64,000 nucleotides of DNA from Tunturiibacter empetritectus (lineage in GTDB: Bacteria > Acidobacteriota > Terriglobia > Terriglobales > Acidobacteriaceae). Location of the stretch: NCBI RefSeq assembly GCF_014201375.1, contig NZ_JACHDZ010000004.1:552017-616016 (forward strand). Direction: 5' to 3'. The notes beneath the pieces are model-generated. The model searched no databases. It saw only the letters and a list, made by a program, of their open reading frames with translations, and was not told the origin of the DNA. Positions 33,364-42,869 of the stretch are shown one piece after another. Positions within the stretch are counted from its first letter, which is position 1, and each line of letters opens with the position of its first letter. Position numbers and translations under genes: made by a program.

Positions 33364-35883
33364 ATGAAGCGTATTATCCTCTCTGCATTTCTGCTCTGCA
33401 GCCTCATCGCTTTGATGCTGCCTGGGGCGGCGTCAGCCCAGAGTATTCCCAATTGGGCAGTTGGCGTGTCCTACTCTGTTGGTTCGCTGGTGATGTATCA
33501 AGGTGTCGAATACAAAGCGCTCCAAGCTAACGTATCCGAAGTCGGTTGGGATCCCATCGACGCACCAGCCCTCTGGCAACAGGTCGGCAGCGGTAGCTCC
33601 TGTACCACGATACCGAGCACTCCTACCGGTCTGGCGGCTTCTGGGACCACCAGCTCTGGCACAAACCTTAGTTGGTCAGCAGTCACCTCCCCCACAGGCT
33701 GCAGCGTTAGTTACAAAGTTTTGCAGGGGGCAACCTCAATTGCAGCGCCGACGACAACATCCGATGCCGTAACTGGCCTCTCTCCTTCGACGGCCTACAG
33801 CTTCACCGTCGAAGCGACTGACGCCGCCGGCACATCGGCAGCCAGCCCTGCAGTGAATGTAACGACTCTGGCAGGGTCCGGCGGTGGCGGAGGCACGTGC
33901 GGTACAGCGTGGAGTGCTACTGCTGTCTACACTGCGGGAATGACAGCGAGCCTGGGAGGGCAAAATTACGTCGCCAACTACTGGACGCAGAACCAGAGTC
34001 CGGCAACCAACAGCGGTGGCGCCGGCAGTGGGCTGCCCTGGACTGCGACAGGAGCCTGTTCGAGCTGCACAACTGTGCCCATTGTCCCAACTGGATTGGT
34101 GGCTTCAGGTACAACCAGCTCCGGCACGAACCTGACTTGGACGGCGGACACTACTCCTACAGGCTGCACTGTCAGCTATAAGGTATTGCAGGGTGGGAGC
34201 TCGATCGCAACCCCGACCGCGCCATCCGATGTTGTGACCGGCCTTTCTCCTTCGACGACCTATAGCTTCACCGTGGAGGCGACCGACTCTGCTGGCACCT
34301 CAGCAGCGAGTTCCGCTCTAAACGTTAAGACCTCAGCGAGCTCCTGCACGACTAAACCCAGCGCCCCCACAGGACTAACAGCCTCGGGTGCGACCTCCTC
34401 AACGGCAAACCTTAGCTGGACGGCAGTGTCTGCTCCATCTGGCTGCACGATCAGCTACTCGATATCGGGAGGACCGTCCACTCTAACTTCAACGACTGCA
34501 TCTGATATTGAGAGCGGGCTGGCTCCATCCACCACTTATACCTTCACCGTGGTTGCTACTGACTATGCCGGTACGTCGCCCGGAACTTCGGTAAACGTTA
34601 CAACGACAGCACCAAGCACCTTGATGGTTGGCGGGTGGTTTGAAGAGTGGAGCATCTATTATGCCGGCTACAACATTGCGAACATGCAGACCAATGGTGT
34701 CGCTGACAAACTGACGCATCTCTTTTACGCTTTCAGCGGTTTGACAGCGCCAACGTCTGCGACCGCGGCATGCGTCATCGCTGACTCCTATGCCGACTAT
34801 CAGAAGTTGGGTATGCCTCAGGTCACTGGACCGTACAGCGGGGCCGGGGGGGTCTATGGAAACTTTGGCGCAATCCAACAGCTCAAGGCCGCTCATCCCA
34901 ACCTTAAGGCGATCATCTCGATAGGCGGTGCAAACGCTGCCGCCGTGTCCGCCTTCACCTCTGCCGCAAGCACTGCAGCCGGACGCACAGCACTAGCCAG
35001 CTCCTGCATCAACATCTTCATTCAGGGCAATATCGCCTCAGGGATCACCGCTCCGGGTCTGTTCGATGGCATCAATATCGATTGGGAGTTCCCGACACCG
35101 ACGGACACGACGAACTTCACTGCATTATTGACAGAGTTCCGCAGGCAACTGACCGCTCTATCGACAACTACCGGGAAGACGTATCAATTGAGCTTTGACG
35201 CGCCTGCCGGGCCGTCAGACGCCAACAACCCGGGCGGCTTCGATACGATCGATATTCCAGGTACGTTCGCTCAGTCTGATTACGTCACCATCGATGGCTA
35301 CAACTACGCCGGAGATTGGGAGTTGGCGACCAACGACGCCTCTCCTATCTATGACGATGCTGCCGATCCCTTGAATGGAACCGGCAATACGATCGATGCG
35401 ACGGTAAACTACTACCTCGCGAAAGGTGTACCGGCCTACAAATACACCATGGGCTTCCCGGCGTATGGTGCGGGGTGGACCGGGGGATTGAATAGTACAA
35501 ATTGTGGCGAGTATCAAAACGCGACTGCGGTTTCTCCAGTTCCTAACGCCAATGGGGCTGGGGTTTGTTCAACGGGTAATAACCAAAGTTCGCCGGCGGC
35601 AGGATGTGACACGTTGCTTACGAACGGGCTAGCAACCTATGGGACGATCAAGAACCTATTGAGCAACGGGTATACCGCTTGCTACGACTCCACAAGAATC
35701 GCCACTTCGGCGTTCAACCCAACCACACAGACCGTTTTCAGCTACGACGATGCCACCTCGATAGCTGCGAAGGCAACCTATATCAAGGCGCATGGTCTTG
35801 GTGGCGGCTACGTGTGGGCGGTGAAAGACGACGATGCCAATGGAACTATCGTGAAAGCCCTGGCTGCAGGTCTCAATCCGTGA
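33364..35883 (+). CDS. Secreted multidomain GH18 chitinase with two chitin-binding and three Fn3 domains
   Basis: An 839-residue secreted enzyme that hydrolyses chitin or related beta-1,4-GlcNAc polymers. Order: signal peptide (1-25), carbohydrate-binding module of the CBM5/12 type (about 27-66), Fn3 (70-155), second CBM5/12-like module (about 175-225), Fn3 (230-315), Fn3 (325-415), then the GH18 barrel (about 420-839). The catalytic DxxDxDxE site reads DGINIDWE, residues 568-575, with Asn in place of the first internal Asp, a variant known in active GH18 enzymes; acid E575 is present. The ATG at 33364 has a near-perfect AAGGAG five bases upstream, better than the frame extension to 33325. 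A gene-end hairpin and a TonB-dependent receptor follow. Confidence 0.93.
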   Translation: MKRIILSAFLLCSLIALMLPGAASAQSIPNWAVGVSYSVGSLVMYQGVEYKALQANVSEVGWDPIDAPALWQQVGSGSSCTTIPSTPTGLAASGTTSSGTNLSWSAVTSPTGCSVSYKVLQGATSIAAPTTTSDAVTGLSPSTAYSFTVEATDAAGTSAASPAVNVTTLAGSGGGGGTCGTAWSATAVYTAGMTASLGGQNYVANYWTQNQSPATNSGGAGSGLPWTATGACSSCTTVPIVPTGLVASGTTSSGTNLTWTADTTPTGCTVSYKVLQGGSSIATPTAPSDVVTGLSPSTTYSFTVEATDSAGTSAASSALNVKTSASSCTTKPSAPTGLTASGATSSTANLSWTAVSAPSGCTISYSISGGPSTLTSTTASDIESGLAPSTTYTFTVVATDYAGTSPGTSVNVTTTAPSTLMVGGWFEEWSIYYAGYNIANMQTNGVADKLTHLFYAFSGLTAPTSATAACVIADSYADYQKLGMPQVTGPYSGAGGVYGNFGAIQQLKAAHPNLKAIISIGGANAAAVSAFTSAASTAAGRTALASSCINIFIQGNIASGITAPGLFDGINIDWEFPTPTDTTNFTALLTEFRRQLTALSTTTGKTYQLSFDAPAGPSDANNPGGFDTIDIPGTFAQSDYVTIDGYNYAGDWELATNDASPIYDDAADPLNGTGNTIDATVNYYLAKGVPAYKYTMGFPAYGAGWTGGLNSTNCGEYQNATAVSPVPNANGAGVCSTGNNQSSPAAGCDTLLTNGLATYGTIKNLLSNGYTACYDSTRIATSAFNPTTQTVFSYDDATSIAAKATYIKAHGLGGGYVWAVKDDDANGTIVKALAAGLNP

Positions 35884-35948
35884 TCTATAGCCATGCGATC
35901 AAAGGCGTCCTTACCGGTCTCTGGGACAGGGCGCCTTATAAGTTCACC

Positions 35949-35978
35949 AGTCAGATCGCGGCGAGCCGCGATCTGACT
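35949..35978 (+). terminator. Gene-end hairpin after the chitinase gene
   Basis: A perfect 14-base inverted repeat (35949-35962 and 35965-35978) separated by only two bases folds into a 13-bp hairpin with a 4-base loop. It begins 65 bases after the stop. A weaker hairpin (AAGGCG / CGCCTT, about 35902-35938) precedes it. Neither has a T-run. Confidence 0.6.
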
Positions 35979-36077
35979 CCAACCTAAACCTACTGTGAAG
36001 AATGATTTTAGTTGTGGCTGCGATACAGAAAATTTAGATTCTTACACCAGAAACCCGCACCACTTATGGAGAGGCTC

Positions 36078-39000
36078 ATGATAAAGTCACGTTCCGCTCG
36101 TTGCCGAATACAACTCAACACTTCAAGGTTGTGTGAAGATGTTGCGTTCGTTGATTCCTCTGCAAAGAGGACGAGTTTCATCAAACGGTACTCCTGTCTG
36201 CTGATGATGATTCTGCTTGTGTTCGCTCTACCGACGCGCGGACAGGAACTGGCAGGAACCTTCACCGGTACGGTCACGGACACCACCGGAGCTGTGATTC
36301 CGCATGCCATCGTGACCATCACACTCAATGGAGTGGACGGCAACTCTCGCGTGGTGCAATCGAATGACTCCGGCAACTATACCGCCACCAACCTTCCTGC
36401 CGGAACCTATACGATCAGCGTCTCGGTTGCGAGCTTCGAGAAATTCTCGGATCGTAACGTCATCCTGAATGTGGCGCAGAAACGAACCGTGAATGTACAA
36501 CTGAAGGCCGGATCCCAGAGCCAGACCGTGACGGTTGAGGATAACCCTGTGACTGTCGAAACAGAGAGCAGTTCCCAGGCCGGGACCATCTCCGGAACGC
36601 AGTTGCGCGAGCTAGAGCTGGTCAATCGCAACTTTCAACAGTTGGTTACACTGCAGCCGGGAGTTGTGAACCTGCTCGGCGATCAGCCCGGCTTTGGCGG
36701 GATCAACAGTACCTCTGCTGTTTCGATCAACGGCGCACGCTCTACAGCCAACAACTGGTCGGTGGACGGCGCCGATGTCAACGACAGCGGCTCGAATGCC
36801 ACGCTGCTTAATATTCCCAGCGTCGATGCCATCCAGGAGTTTACGCTGGAGAGGAGCTCCTACGATGCCAGCTTTGGGCGCAGCGGCGGTGGCCAGGTCC
36901 TGGTAGCCACTCGGTCCGGTACCAGCTCGTTCCACGGCTCAGCCTATGAGTTTGTGCGCACGGCAAACACAGACGCAAACACCTACTTCAACAATCAGCA
37001 AGGTCTTCCACGTGCCCCAGATCACTACAACAACTACGGCTTTACTCTGGGCGGACCAATCTTTATTCCCCACGTCTACAACACAGGCAAAACTAAGACC
37101 TTCTTCTTCTGGTCGGAGGAATGGCGCAAGATCACGAGTCCCAATGGGCAAAATGTAGCGGCGCCTACCGCGGCACAGCTGGCCGGCTCGTTTTACGCAC
37201 TCAATGAGCCGAGCGCACCCGCCGGTTGCATAACTGGATGGACACCTAATCCGAATACGGTAGTAGGGGGTGGCACAGGCACCATCAATCCCAGCTGCTT
37301 CAGCGCAAACAGCAAGGTATACCTTTCGCAAATCTTCAGTAAGAACCAGGCCAACGCCATGGCCGTCAACACAAACACCGGCTTTATCGGTGGCAGCCAG
37401 ATCTCGTCTTTCTCTACTTTGAACAACTTCCGCCAAGACCTGGTTCGCGTGGACCACTACTTCAACGACAAGCTGCATTTCTTCGCTCGCGGCATGCAGG
37501 ATGACGCTCCCAGCAATCAGCCTCTGGGGCTTTGGGGTGGTAACAACTACCCGGGGGTGGTGAATGTGGGCATCAATGCTCCCGGTAAGAATGTCGTGGC
37601 CAATCTTACTTGGACGATCTCTCCGAAGATGGTGAATGAGGTAGAGTTTGCCTACTCGCAGGGAACAATCAGGGGGGCGCTCTCAGGCCCAGCAAACTCA
37701 CCGTCCATCCTCTCGTCGCTGACCAACAACCTGGCCAACCCAGACCCGTACGGACGCATTCCGACCGTGAATATATTGGACGGATCAGTCACTGGCGTTT
37801 CGCAGGGCAGCGCCCCATATTTCGAAAGAAACCTGGATCGCAATATCTTTGACAACTTCTCGGTGACTCTGGGAAATCACACCATACGCGCAGGCGTAAC
37901 GGCTCAGCAGTTGTTGAAGACGGAGGACGCCTCTGAGGGTAATCCAAACTTCACCTTCAATAGCTGGGGAGATTTCCTGCTAGGTAACGTGAATCAATAC
38001 ACGCAGGCCAACCGGGACATCGTGCCGGATCTGCGCTTCTGGAATACGGAAGCCTATGTTCAGGACGATTGGAAGGTGAGCCACAGGCTGACGCTGAATC
38101 TGGGCCTGCGCTGGACACGGTTCCCTTCGCCTTCCGACGCGAAGAATACTCTGACCAACTTCGATCCGTTGGTGTACCAGTCGACTCTGGCCCCGGCCCT
38201 CGACAACACCGGAAACTTTGTCCCTGGGCAGGCCTTCACGCCGGCGACTTATACCAATGGGTTGATCTTCCCCAAAGGCGCTGCCTGCACAGCTGCCAAG
38301 GCCATTTCGGCGCAGGTCACCTGCTCTCCTTATGGAAGTAACGTGAACCCCAACTACAACTGGAACTTTGGACCACGTGTGGGCTTTGCCTACAGTCCTT
38401 TTGGAGATGGCAAGACCGTTCTGCGCGGCGGATTCGGTCTGTTCTTCGATCGCACGCTCAACGGCATCTGGGAGCAGAATGCATTCGGAGACCCGCCGTT
38501 GGTGCAGACGACTACAGTGGTTAACGCGTCGTTTGACAACCCGACGGGAGTTGGTTCTGCTGCGCCCCCGGCGCTAGGACCGAACGCGCTGACAACAACA
38601 GGAAGCCCCGCCTTCAAGGTTCCCTCGTATTCGGATTACAACCTGTCGGTGCAACAGCAACTGGCCCCGACAGCCACCCTGGAGATCGCGTATGTTGGCT
38701 CGCAGTCCAGGCACCTGCTCGGCGAACTGGATCTGAATCAGCCGACGCTCTCCACCCGCGTGGACAATCCCCTCTCACCTCTCAACAACATACGCCCCTA
38801 TTTGGGTTATTCGGACTTCCATACCAGGTTGCCCATCTTCACCTCAAACTACAACTCACTACAGGTATCGCTGAATCTTCGGACGACGCGCGATTTGACA
38901 CTGGGCGTCGCCTATACCTGGTCGAAGAACCTGTCATCCCAGACCAACGACCGCGGCACTGCAAACACCTATACCTATGATCCGAAGCTGGACTACGGAC

Positions 39001-39662
39001 CCTCTGGGCTGAACGAACCGCAGATCTTCATCGCCAACTTCGTTTACAAGGCGCCGTTCTTCCGCGAGCAGCATGGACTCACTGGGCATGTGCTTGGCGG
39101 CTGGGAGCTCTCGGGTATTACCTCTTTCAACTCCGGAGTATCTACAACCGTCACTCAGGTACCTGATCCATTCGCCTGCACCACTCCGAGCAATACCGAC
39201 CCTGCAAGCCCTACCAACCCCCTATGTACCGCAGACAGCGCACCGGGCACCTATCCTGGAGGCTTCGGCATCAATAGTCCGAACGTTGACATTGTGGCTC
39301 GTGCCGATCAGGTGGCTCCAGTTCACCTGCCCAAGACTCAGAAACAATGGTTCACGACCAGTTCCTTCGCCACAGCCCAAGGCCACTTTGGCAGTGCTGC
39401 GCCTGGAAGTTTCCTGAGTCCAGGTACAGAAAGGATTGATTTGGGTCTGTTGAAGAACTTCAGGTTCACTGAAACTATCAATCTTCAGCTGCGCGCTGAG
39501 GCCTTCAACCTCTTCAATCACACCAATTTCGGCAATAGCGGCGGAGGTGTGGGTTCGACACTCAATGGCATAGATGTTGCTATTGGAGACAGCCAATTTG
39601 GACAGGCCACCAGCACTCGTATACCGCGCACCATGCAGTTCAGCGGAAAAATTTACTTCTAA
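36078..39662 (+). CDS. TonB-dependent receptor, Oar-like, with carboxypeptidase-regulatory domain
   Basis: An outer-membrane receptor of about 1194 residues that imports oligosaccharides or other large substrates using TonB energy. The N-terminus has a hydrophobic signal segment (YSCLLMMILLVFALP), followed by a CarboxypepD_reg-like beta domain (from about residue 55), a plug with SINGARSTANNWSVDG, and a long beta-barrel ending in aromatic Phe (FSGKIYF), as expected for BAM-folded proteins. I chose the ATG at 36078, which has GGAGAG four to five bases upstream; this leaves a long positively charged n-region, so the real start could be further in. Position between a chitinase and a GntR/GH20 pair suggests chitooligosaccharide uptake. 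Confidence 0.92.
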   Translation: MIKSRSARCRIQLNTSRLCEDVAFVDSSAKRTSFIKRYSCLLMMILLVFALPTRGQELAGTFTGTVTDTTGAVIPHAIVTITLNGVDGNSRVVQSNDSGNYTATNLPAGTYTISVSVASFEKFSDRNVILNVAQKRTVNVQLKAGSQSQTVTVEDNPVTVETESSSQAGTISGTQLRELELVNRNFQQLVTLQPGVVNLLGDQPGFGGINSTSAVSINGARSTANNWSVDGADVNDSGSNATLLNIPSVDAIQEFTLERSSYDASFGRSGGGQVLVATRSGTSSFHGSAYEFVRTANTDANTYFNNQQGLPRAPDHYNNYGFTLGGPIFIPHVYNTGKTKTFFFWSEEWRKITSPNGQNVAAPTAAQLAGSFYALNEPSAPAGCITGWTPNPNTVVGGGTGTINPSCFSANSKVYLSQIFSKNQANAMAVNTNTGFIGGSQISSFSTLNNFRQDLVRVDHYFNDKLHFFARGMQDDAPSNQPLGLWGGNNYPGVVNVGINAPGKNVVANLTWTISPKMVNEVEFAYSQGTIRGALSGPANSPSILSSLTNNLANPDPYGRIPTVNILDGSVTGVSQGSAPYFERNLDRNIFDNFSVTLGNHTIRAGVTAQQLLKTEDASEGNPNFTFNSWGDFLLGNVNQYTQANRDIVPDLRFWNTEAYVQDDWKVSHRLTLNLGLRWTRFPSPSDAKNTLTNFDPLVYQSTLAPALDNTGNFVPGQAFTPATYTNGLIFPKGAACTAAKAISAQVTCSPYGSNVNPNYNWNFGPRVGFAYSPFGDGKTVLRGGFGLFFDRTLNGIWEQNAFGDPPLVQTTTVVNASFDNPTGVGSAAPPALGPNALTTTGSPAFKVPSYSDYNLSVQQQLAPTATLEIAYVGSQSRHLLGELDLNQPTLSTRVDNPLSPLNNIRPYLGYSDFHTRLPIFTSNYNSLQVSLNLRTTRDLTLGVAYTWSKNLSSQTNDRGTANTYTYDPKLDYGPSGLNEPQIFIANFVYKAPFFREQHGLTGHVLGGWELSGITSFNSGVSTTVTQVPDPFACTTPSNTDPASPTNPLCTADSAPGTYPGGFGINSPNVDIVARADQVAPVHLPKTQKQWFTTSSFATAQGHFGSAAPGSFLSPGTERIDLGLLKNFRFTETINLQLRAEAFNLFNHTNFGNSGGGVGSTLNGIDVAIGDSQFGQATSTRIPRTMQFSGKIYF

Positions 39663-39677
39663 CAAGAACACATGGTT

Positions 39678-39721
39678 GCGAAGGTGGACCAGCGCGATGC
39701 TTGCGTCTGGTCCACCTTTGC
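39678..39721 (+). terminator. Gene-end hairpin after the TonB-dependent receptor
   Basis: Arms 39678-39692 and 39707-39721 form a 15-bp stem with one G-U type pair and a 14-base loop, 15 bases after the stop. No T-run follows. It lies between two possible starts of the GntR-type gene and so argues for the later start at 39741. Confidence 0.65.
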
Positions 39722-39740
39722 GAGCAGACACTGTGAGCGT

Positions 39741-40553
39741 ATGACTACAACTCCTTCTCAAACAGCCTCAGCGGTGCGGTCGCTCGACAAGAACGGATTT
39801 GTTCCCCTGTACTACCAGATTCAGCGCGCACTGATTGAGAAGATTCATTCAGGAGAACTACGGAAGGGAGATCTTCTGTCTTCTGAAGGGGAGCTTGCGC
39901 GCGACTATCAAGTAAGTCGGGTGACGGCGCGGCAGGCTTTGCAAGGACTGAAGGCTAGCGGCTATGCGTTTAGCCAAAGGGGGCGCGGCACCTTTGTCAC
40001 TAAGTCCAAGATTGAAGAACAACAGTCGCAGTTACGAGGCTTCACGGAGGAGACTATGCAGCGCGGCATGGTGCCATCCTCGCGTGTGTTGGAGCAGAGA
40101 GTCGTCGATGCCAATAACGAATTGGCCGAGAACCTGGAAGTTCCAATCGGAGCACCCGTAATGATACTTCACCGTCTTCGTCTAGCCGATGGAATTCCCA
40201 TGGCGGTCGAGAAAACCTTCGTCTCGCTCGCGCAATTTCCGGGTATCGAACAGACTAACTTCGCTGAGCAGTCGCTTTACCATACACTGCGTGAACAATT
40301 TGGTGTTCGTGTGGCCTGGGCGGCTGAAGCAATCGAAGTTCTGCCGGCAACACGGGAAGAGTCTGAACTATTGGACATTCCTGCGAAAACGAGCGTGTTG
40401 TCTATCTCGAGAAACACAATCACAGCAGAGCAGACGCCGATCGAAGTGACAGTCTCAAGATATCGCGGCGACCGATATCGCGCGCTGATTCGTATTCCGG
40501 CGGCAACCATCCACATAGGCGAGAGAGTCTACGAAGAAGGATATTTTGCATAA
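39741..40553 (+). CDS. GntR/UTRA-family transcriptional regulator (NagR/HutC type)
   Basis: A 270-residue regulator with an N-terminal GntR winged helix (VPLYYQIQRALIEKI, SSEGELARDYQVSRVTARQAL) and a C-terminal UTRA ligand-binding domain (from about residue 95; RLRLADGIPMAVEKTFV and the final YRGDRYRALIRIP). Members such as NagR/YvoA sense GlcNAc-6-P or GlcN-6-P and repress amino-sugar genes. Flanking chitinase, receptor and GH20 genes make a GlcNAc-responsive role likely. The ATG at 39741 is preferred because the frame's earlier ATG at 39672 would put the receptor's terminal hairpin inside the coding sequence. Confidence 0.9.
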   Translation: MTTTPSQTASAVRSLDKNGFVPLYYQIQRALIEKIHSGELRKGDLLSSEGELARDYQVSRVTARQALQGLKASGYAFSQRGRGTFVTKSKIEEQQSQLRGFTEETMQRGMVPSSRVLEQRVVDANNELAENLEVPIGAPVMILHRLRLADGIPMAVEKTFVSLAQFPGIEQTNFAEQSLYHTLREQFGVRVAWAAEAIEVLPATREESELLDIPAKTSVLSISRNTITAEQTPIEVTVSRYRGDRYRALIRIPAATIHIGERVYEEGYFA

Positions 40554-40662
40554 GGAATATATCGCAAGCGGCAAACTGAGGATCTTACAAAAGCAACCTG
40601 ATTCGTTACGTTTTCCCTTTTGCAAATTAGCCTCGAGGCGGTTCAACAAGGAAGAGGGTGGC

Positions 40663-42714
40663 ATGTTTATGGTTAGTGTGATGCGTACATGGTGCGCAAT
40701 TCTTGGGCTATGCTTCATGCTGCCTCTCTGCAGCTCGTCCGTGCGGGCGCAAACCCCGCTTCCTGTCATCCCTCTTCCTGCGACTGCAGTACAAGGGCAG
40801 GGCAGTCTGTTAGTCGATCATGGGTTGGCGGTCGTTTTCGAGGGCCATACTGAGCCGCGCCTGGAACGCGCGCGGATACGTTTCTTTGACACTCTATATC
40901 GTGAAATCGGGATTCCCGAAGTACCCGCCTCGCCTGTCAAGAGAGAGCAATTAGTCATCAAAATTGCCGGGCCGAGCGCAGCAGTGCAGCAGCTTGGTGA
41001 AGATGAGTCTTACCATTTGGAGATTACGGCATCAGGGGCACTCCTCACTGCGCCCAATCCTCTCGGCGTGCTGCATGGTCTGCAGACTTTTCTTCAACTT
41101 GTCCACAGCACTCCTGAAGGATTTGCAGTAGAAGCAATAACGATCGATGATCGGCCACGCTTTCCCTGGCGCGGACTGATGATCGATTCAGGCCGGCACT
41201 TTATGCCGCTCGATGTGATTCGACAGAATCTCGATGGCATGGAGGCGGTGAAGATGAATGTCTTTCACTGGCATCTCTCTGAAGATCAGGGCTTTCGGAT
41301 TGAGAGCAAGACTTTTCCGTTGCTACAGGAAAAAGGCTCAGACGCTCTGTATTACACACAGGATCAGGTTCGCGGCATTCTCGAGTATGCTCGCGACCGC
41401 GGCATTCGCGTCGTCCCGGAGTTTGACATGCCGGGTCACGCAACATCGTGGTTTGTCGGGTATCCCGATCTGGCGAGTGGTAACGGACCGTACCAAATTG
41501 AACGCCACTGGGGAGTTTTTGATCCGGCAATGGACCCTACCCGTGAGAGCACCTATCAGTTTCTCGACCAGTTCCTCGGGGAGATGACTGCGCTTTTTCC
41601 AGATGCCTACTTCCACATCGGCGGGGATGAGTGCAACGGTAAGGAGTGGGACGCTAACCCACGCATCAAACAGTTCATGCAAGCGCACCATATCCAGGAT
41701 GACGCTGCCTTGCAGGCTTACTTCACCGGCAGGGTGCAGAAGCTCGTCACCAAGCGCCACAAGATTACAGTGGGTTGGGACGAAGTGTTACAGCCAGATA
41801 CGCCCCACGATGTCGTTATCCAGTCATGGCGTGGCCAGGATTCGCTGGCAGAGGCTGCACGGCGGGGTTATCGCGGGATTTTGTCAGCAGGCTACTACAT
41901 TGACCTGAACCAATCAGCAGCCGATCATTATGCAGTGGATCCTCTGGTGAACGGCACGGTCGCGCTATCCGCAGCACAGACAGCCAACGTCCTCGGTGGT
42001 GAAGCTACCATGTGGACGGAGTATGCCACACCCGAGATTGTAAACAGCCGAATCTGGCCGCGGACTGCCGCCATCGCGGAGCGGCTTTGGTCGGCTCAGA
42101 GCGTAAAAGATGTCAACTCCATGTACCAACGTCTCGACGTTCTTTCACAAAAGCTCGCGTATTACGGTCTGCCATACCTAAGCGTCAGCGAACAGATGTT
42201 AAGGCGTCTGAGTGGCTATTCCGATTCAGCGGCTCTGCAGGTACTGGCGAGCGTGGTTCAGCCACCCAGGGATTACGCTCGAGAGGGGTTGAAGTCTTAT
42301 GATGTCTTCTCGCCTCTGAATCGACTTGTCGATGCGGTTCCTCCCGAAAGCGACAAGGCACGGGAGTTCAATGAGGTTGCCGCGCGAATCGCAACAGGAA
42401 AAGCCCTCTCGGGAGATTGGCAGGAGGCGCGTCAATGGCTGGTGTTGTGGCGAGACAACGATGCAACTCTCCAGTCCTCGTTGGTGAAATCCTCATTGAC
42501 CGCCGAGTTAATACCGCTGTCCCGCAATCTCTCCCAGGCAGCCACGATCGGTCTACTCGCCCTCGATTCGTTACAAAACAGCACGCCGGTAAACGCCGAA
42601 ACGCAGAAGAAGCAACTGTCCGAACTTAAGGAGTTTGAGAAACCAGAGGCCGTCCTGTTGAATATGATCGTCCCAGGAGTGGAGATGCTGGTACAGGCAA
42701 CCAGGACTCAATAG
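40663..42714 (+). CDS. Secreted GH20 beta-N-acetylhexosaminidase
   Basis: A 683-residue GH20 enzyme that releases terminal GlcNAc or GalNAc from chitooligosaccharides or glycans by substrate-assisted catalysis. It has a signal peptide (about residues 1-29), the GH20b N-terminal domain, then the TIM barrel with FPWRGLMIDSGRHFMP and the catalytic pair D322-E323 in HIGGDECNGKEW. The start is the ATG at 40663, preceded by AAGAGGG; a longer reading from 40546 lacks a signal-like N-terminus. It lies 109 bases after the GntR-type gene on the same strand and acts after the GH18 chitinase in a chitin pathway. Confidence 0.94.
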   Translation: MFMVSVMRTWCAILGLCFMLPLCSSSVRAQTPLPVIPLPATAVQGQGSLLVDHGLAVVFEGHTEPRLERARIRFFDTLYREIGIPEVPASPVKREQLVIKIAGPSAAVQQLGEDESYHLEITASGALLTAPNPLGVLHGLQTFLQLVHSTPEGFAVEAITIDDRPRFPWRGLMIDSGRHFMPLDVIRQNLDGMEAVKMNVFHWHLSEDQGFRIESKTFPLLQEKGSDALYYTQDQVRGILEYARDRGIRVVPEFDMPGHATSWFVGYPDLASGNGPYQIERHWGVFDPAMDPTRESTYQFLDQFLGEMTALFPDAYFHIGGDECNGKEWDANPRIKQFMQAHHIQDDAALQAYFTGRVQKLVTKRHKITVGWDEVLQPDTPHDVVIQSWRGQDSLAEAARRGYRGILSAGYYIDLNQSAADHYAVDPLVNGTVALSAAQTANVLGGEATMWTEYATPEIVNSRIWPRTAAIAERLWSAQSVKDVNSMYQRLDVLSQKLAYYGLPYLSVSEQMLRRLSGYSDSAALQVLASVVQPPRDYAREGLKSYDVFSPLNRLVDAVPPESDKAREFNEVAARIATGKALSGDWQEARQWLVLWRDNDATLQSSLVKSSLTAELIPLSRNLSQAATIGLLALDSLQNSTPVNAETQKKQLSELKEFEKPEAVLLNMIVPGVEMLVQATRTQ

Positions 42715-42869
42715 AGATGTGTTTGAAGAGCACGACCTGATCTCTCGTTCCCTAGTTATCGATTTACCCCAGCGGCTGGAAGATTGAGGAAGTCAGTCCA
42801 CTGAACGATGCCGTTGCATGTCCCGCTTCAGCGAGAGAAAATCGGAGCGGATGTAGGAGGAGAGATCTA

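Noticed and set aside
33600..34620. Tandem DNA repeats that might be a CRISPR or other repeat array
   Set aside because: They are in-frame Fn3 domain copies of about 90 residues inside the chitinase, not short spaced repeats.
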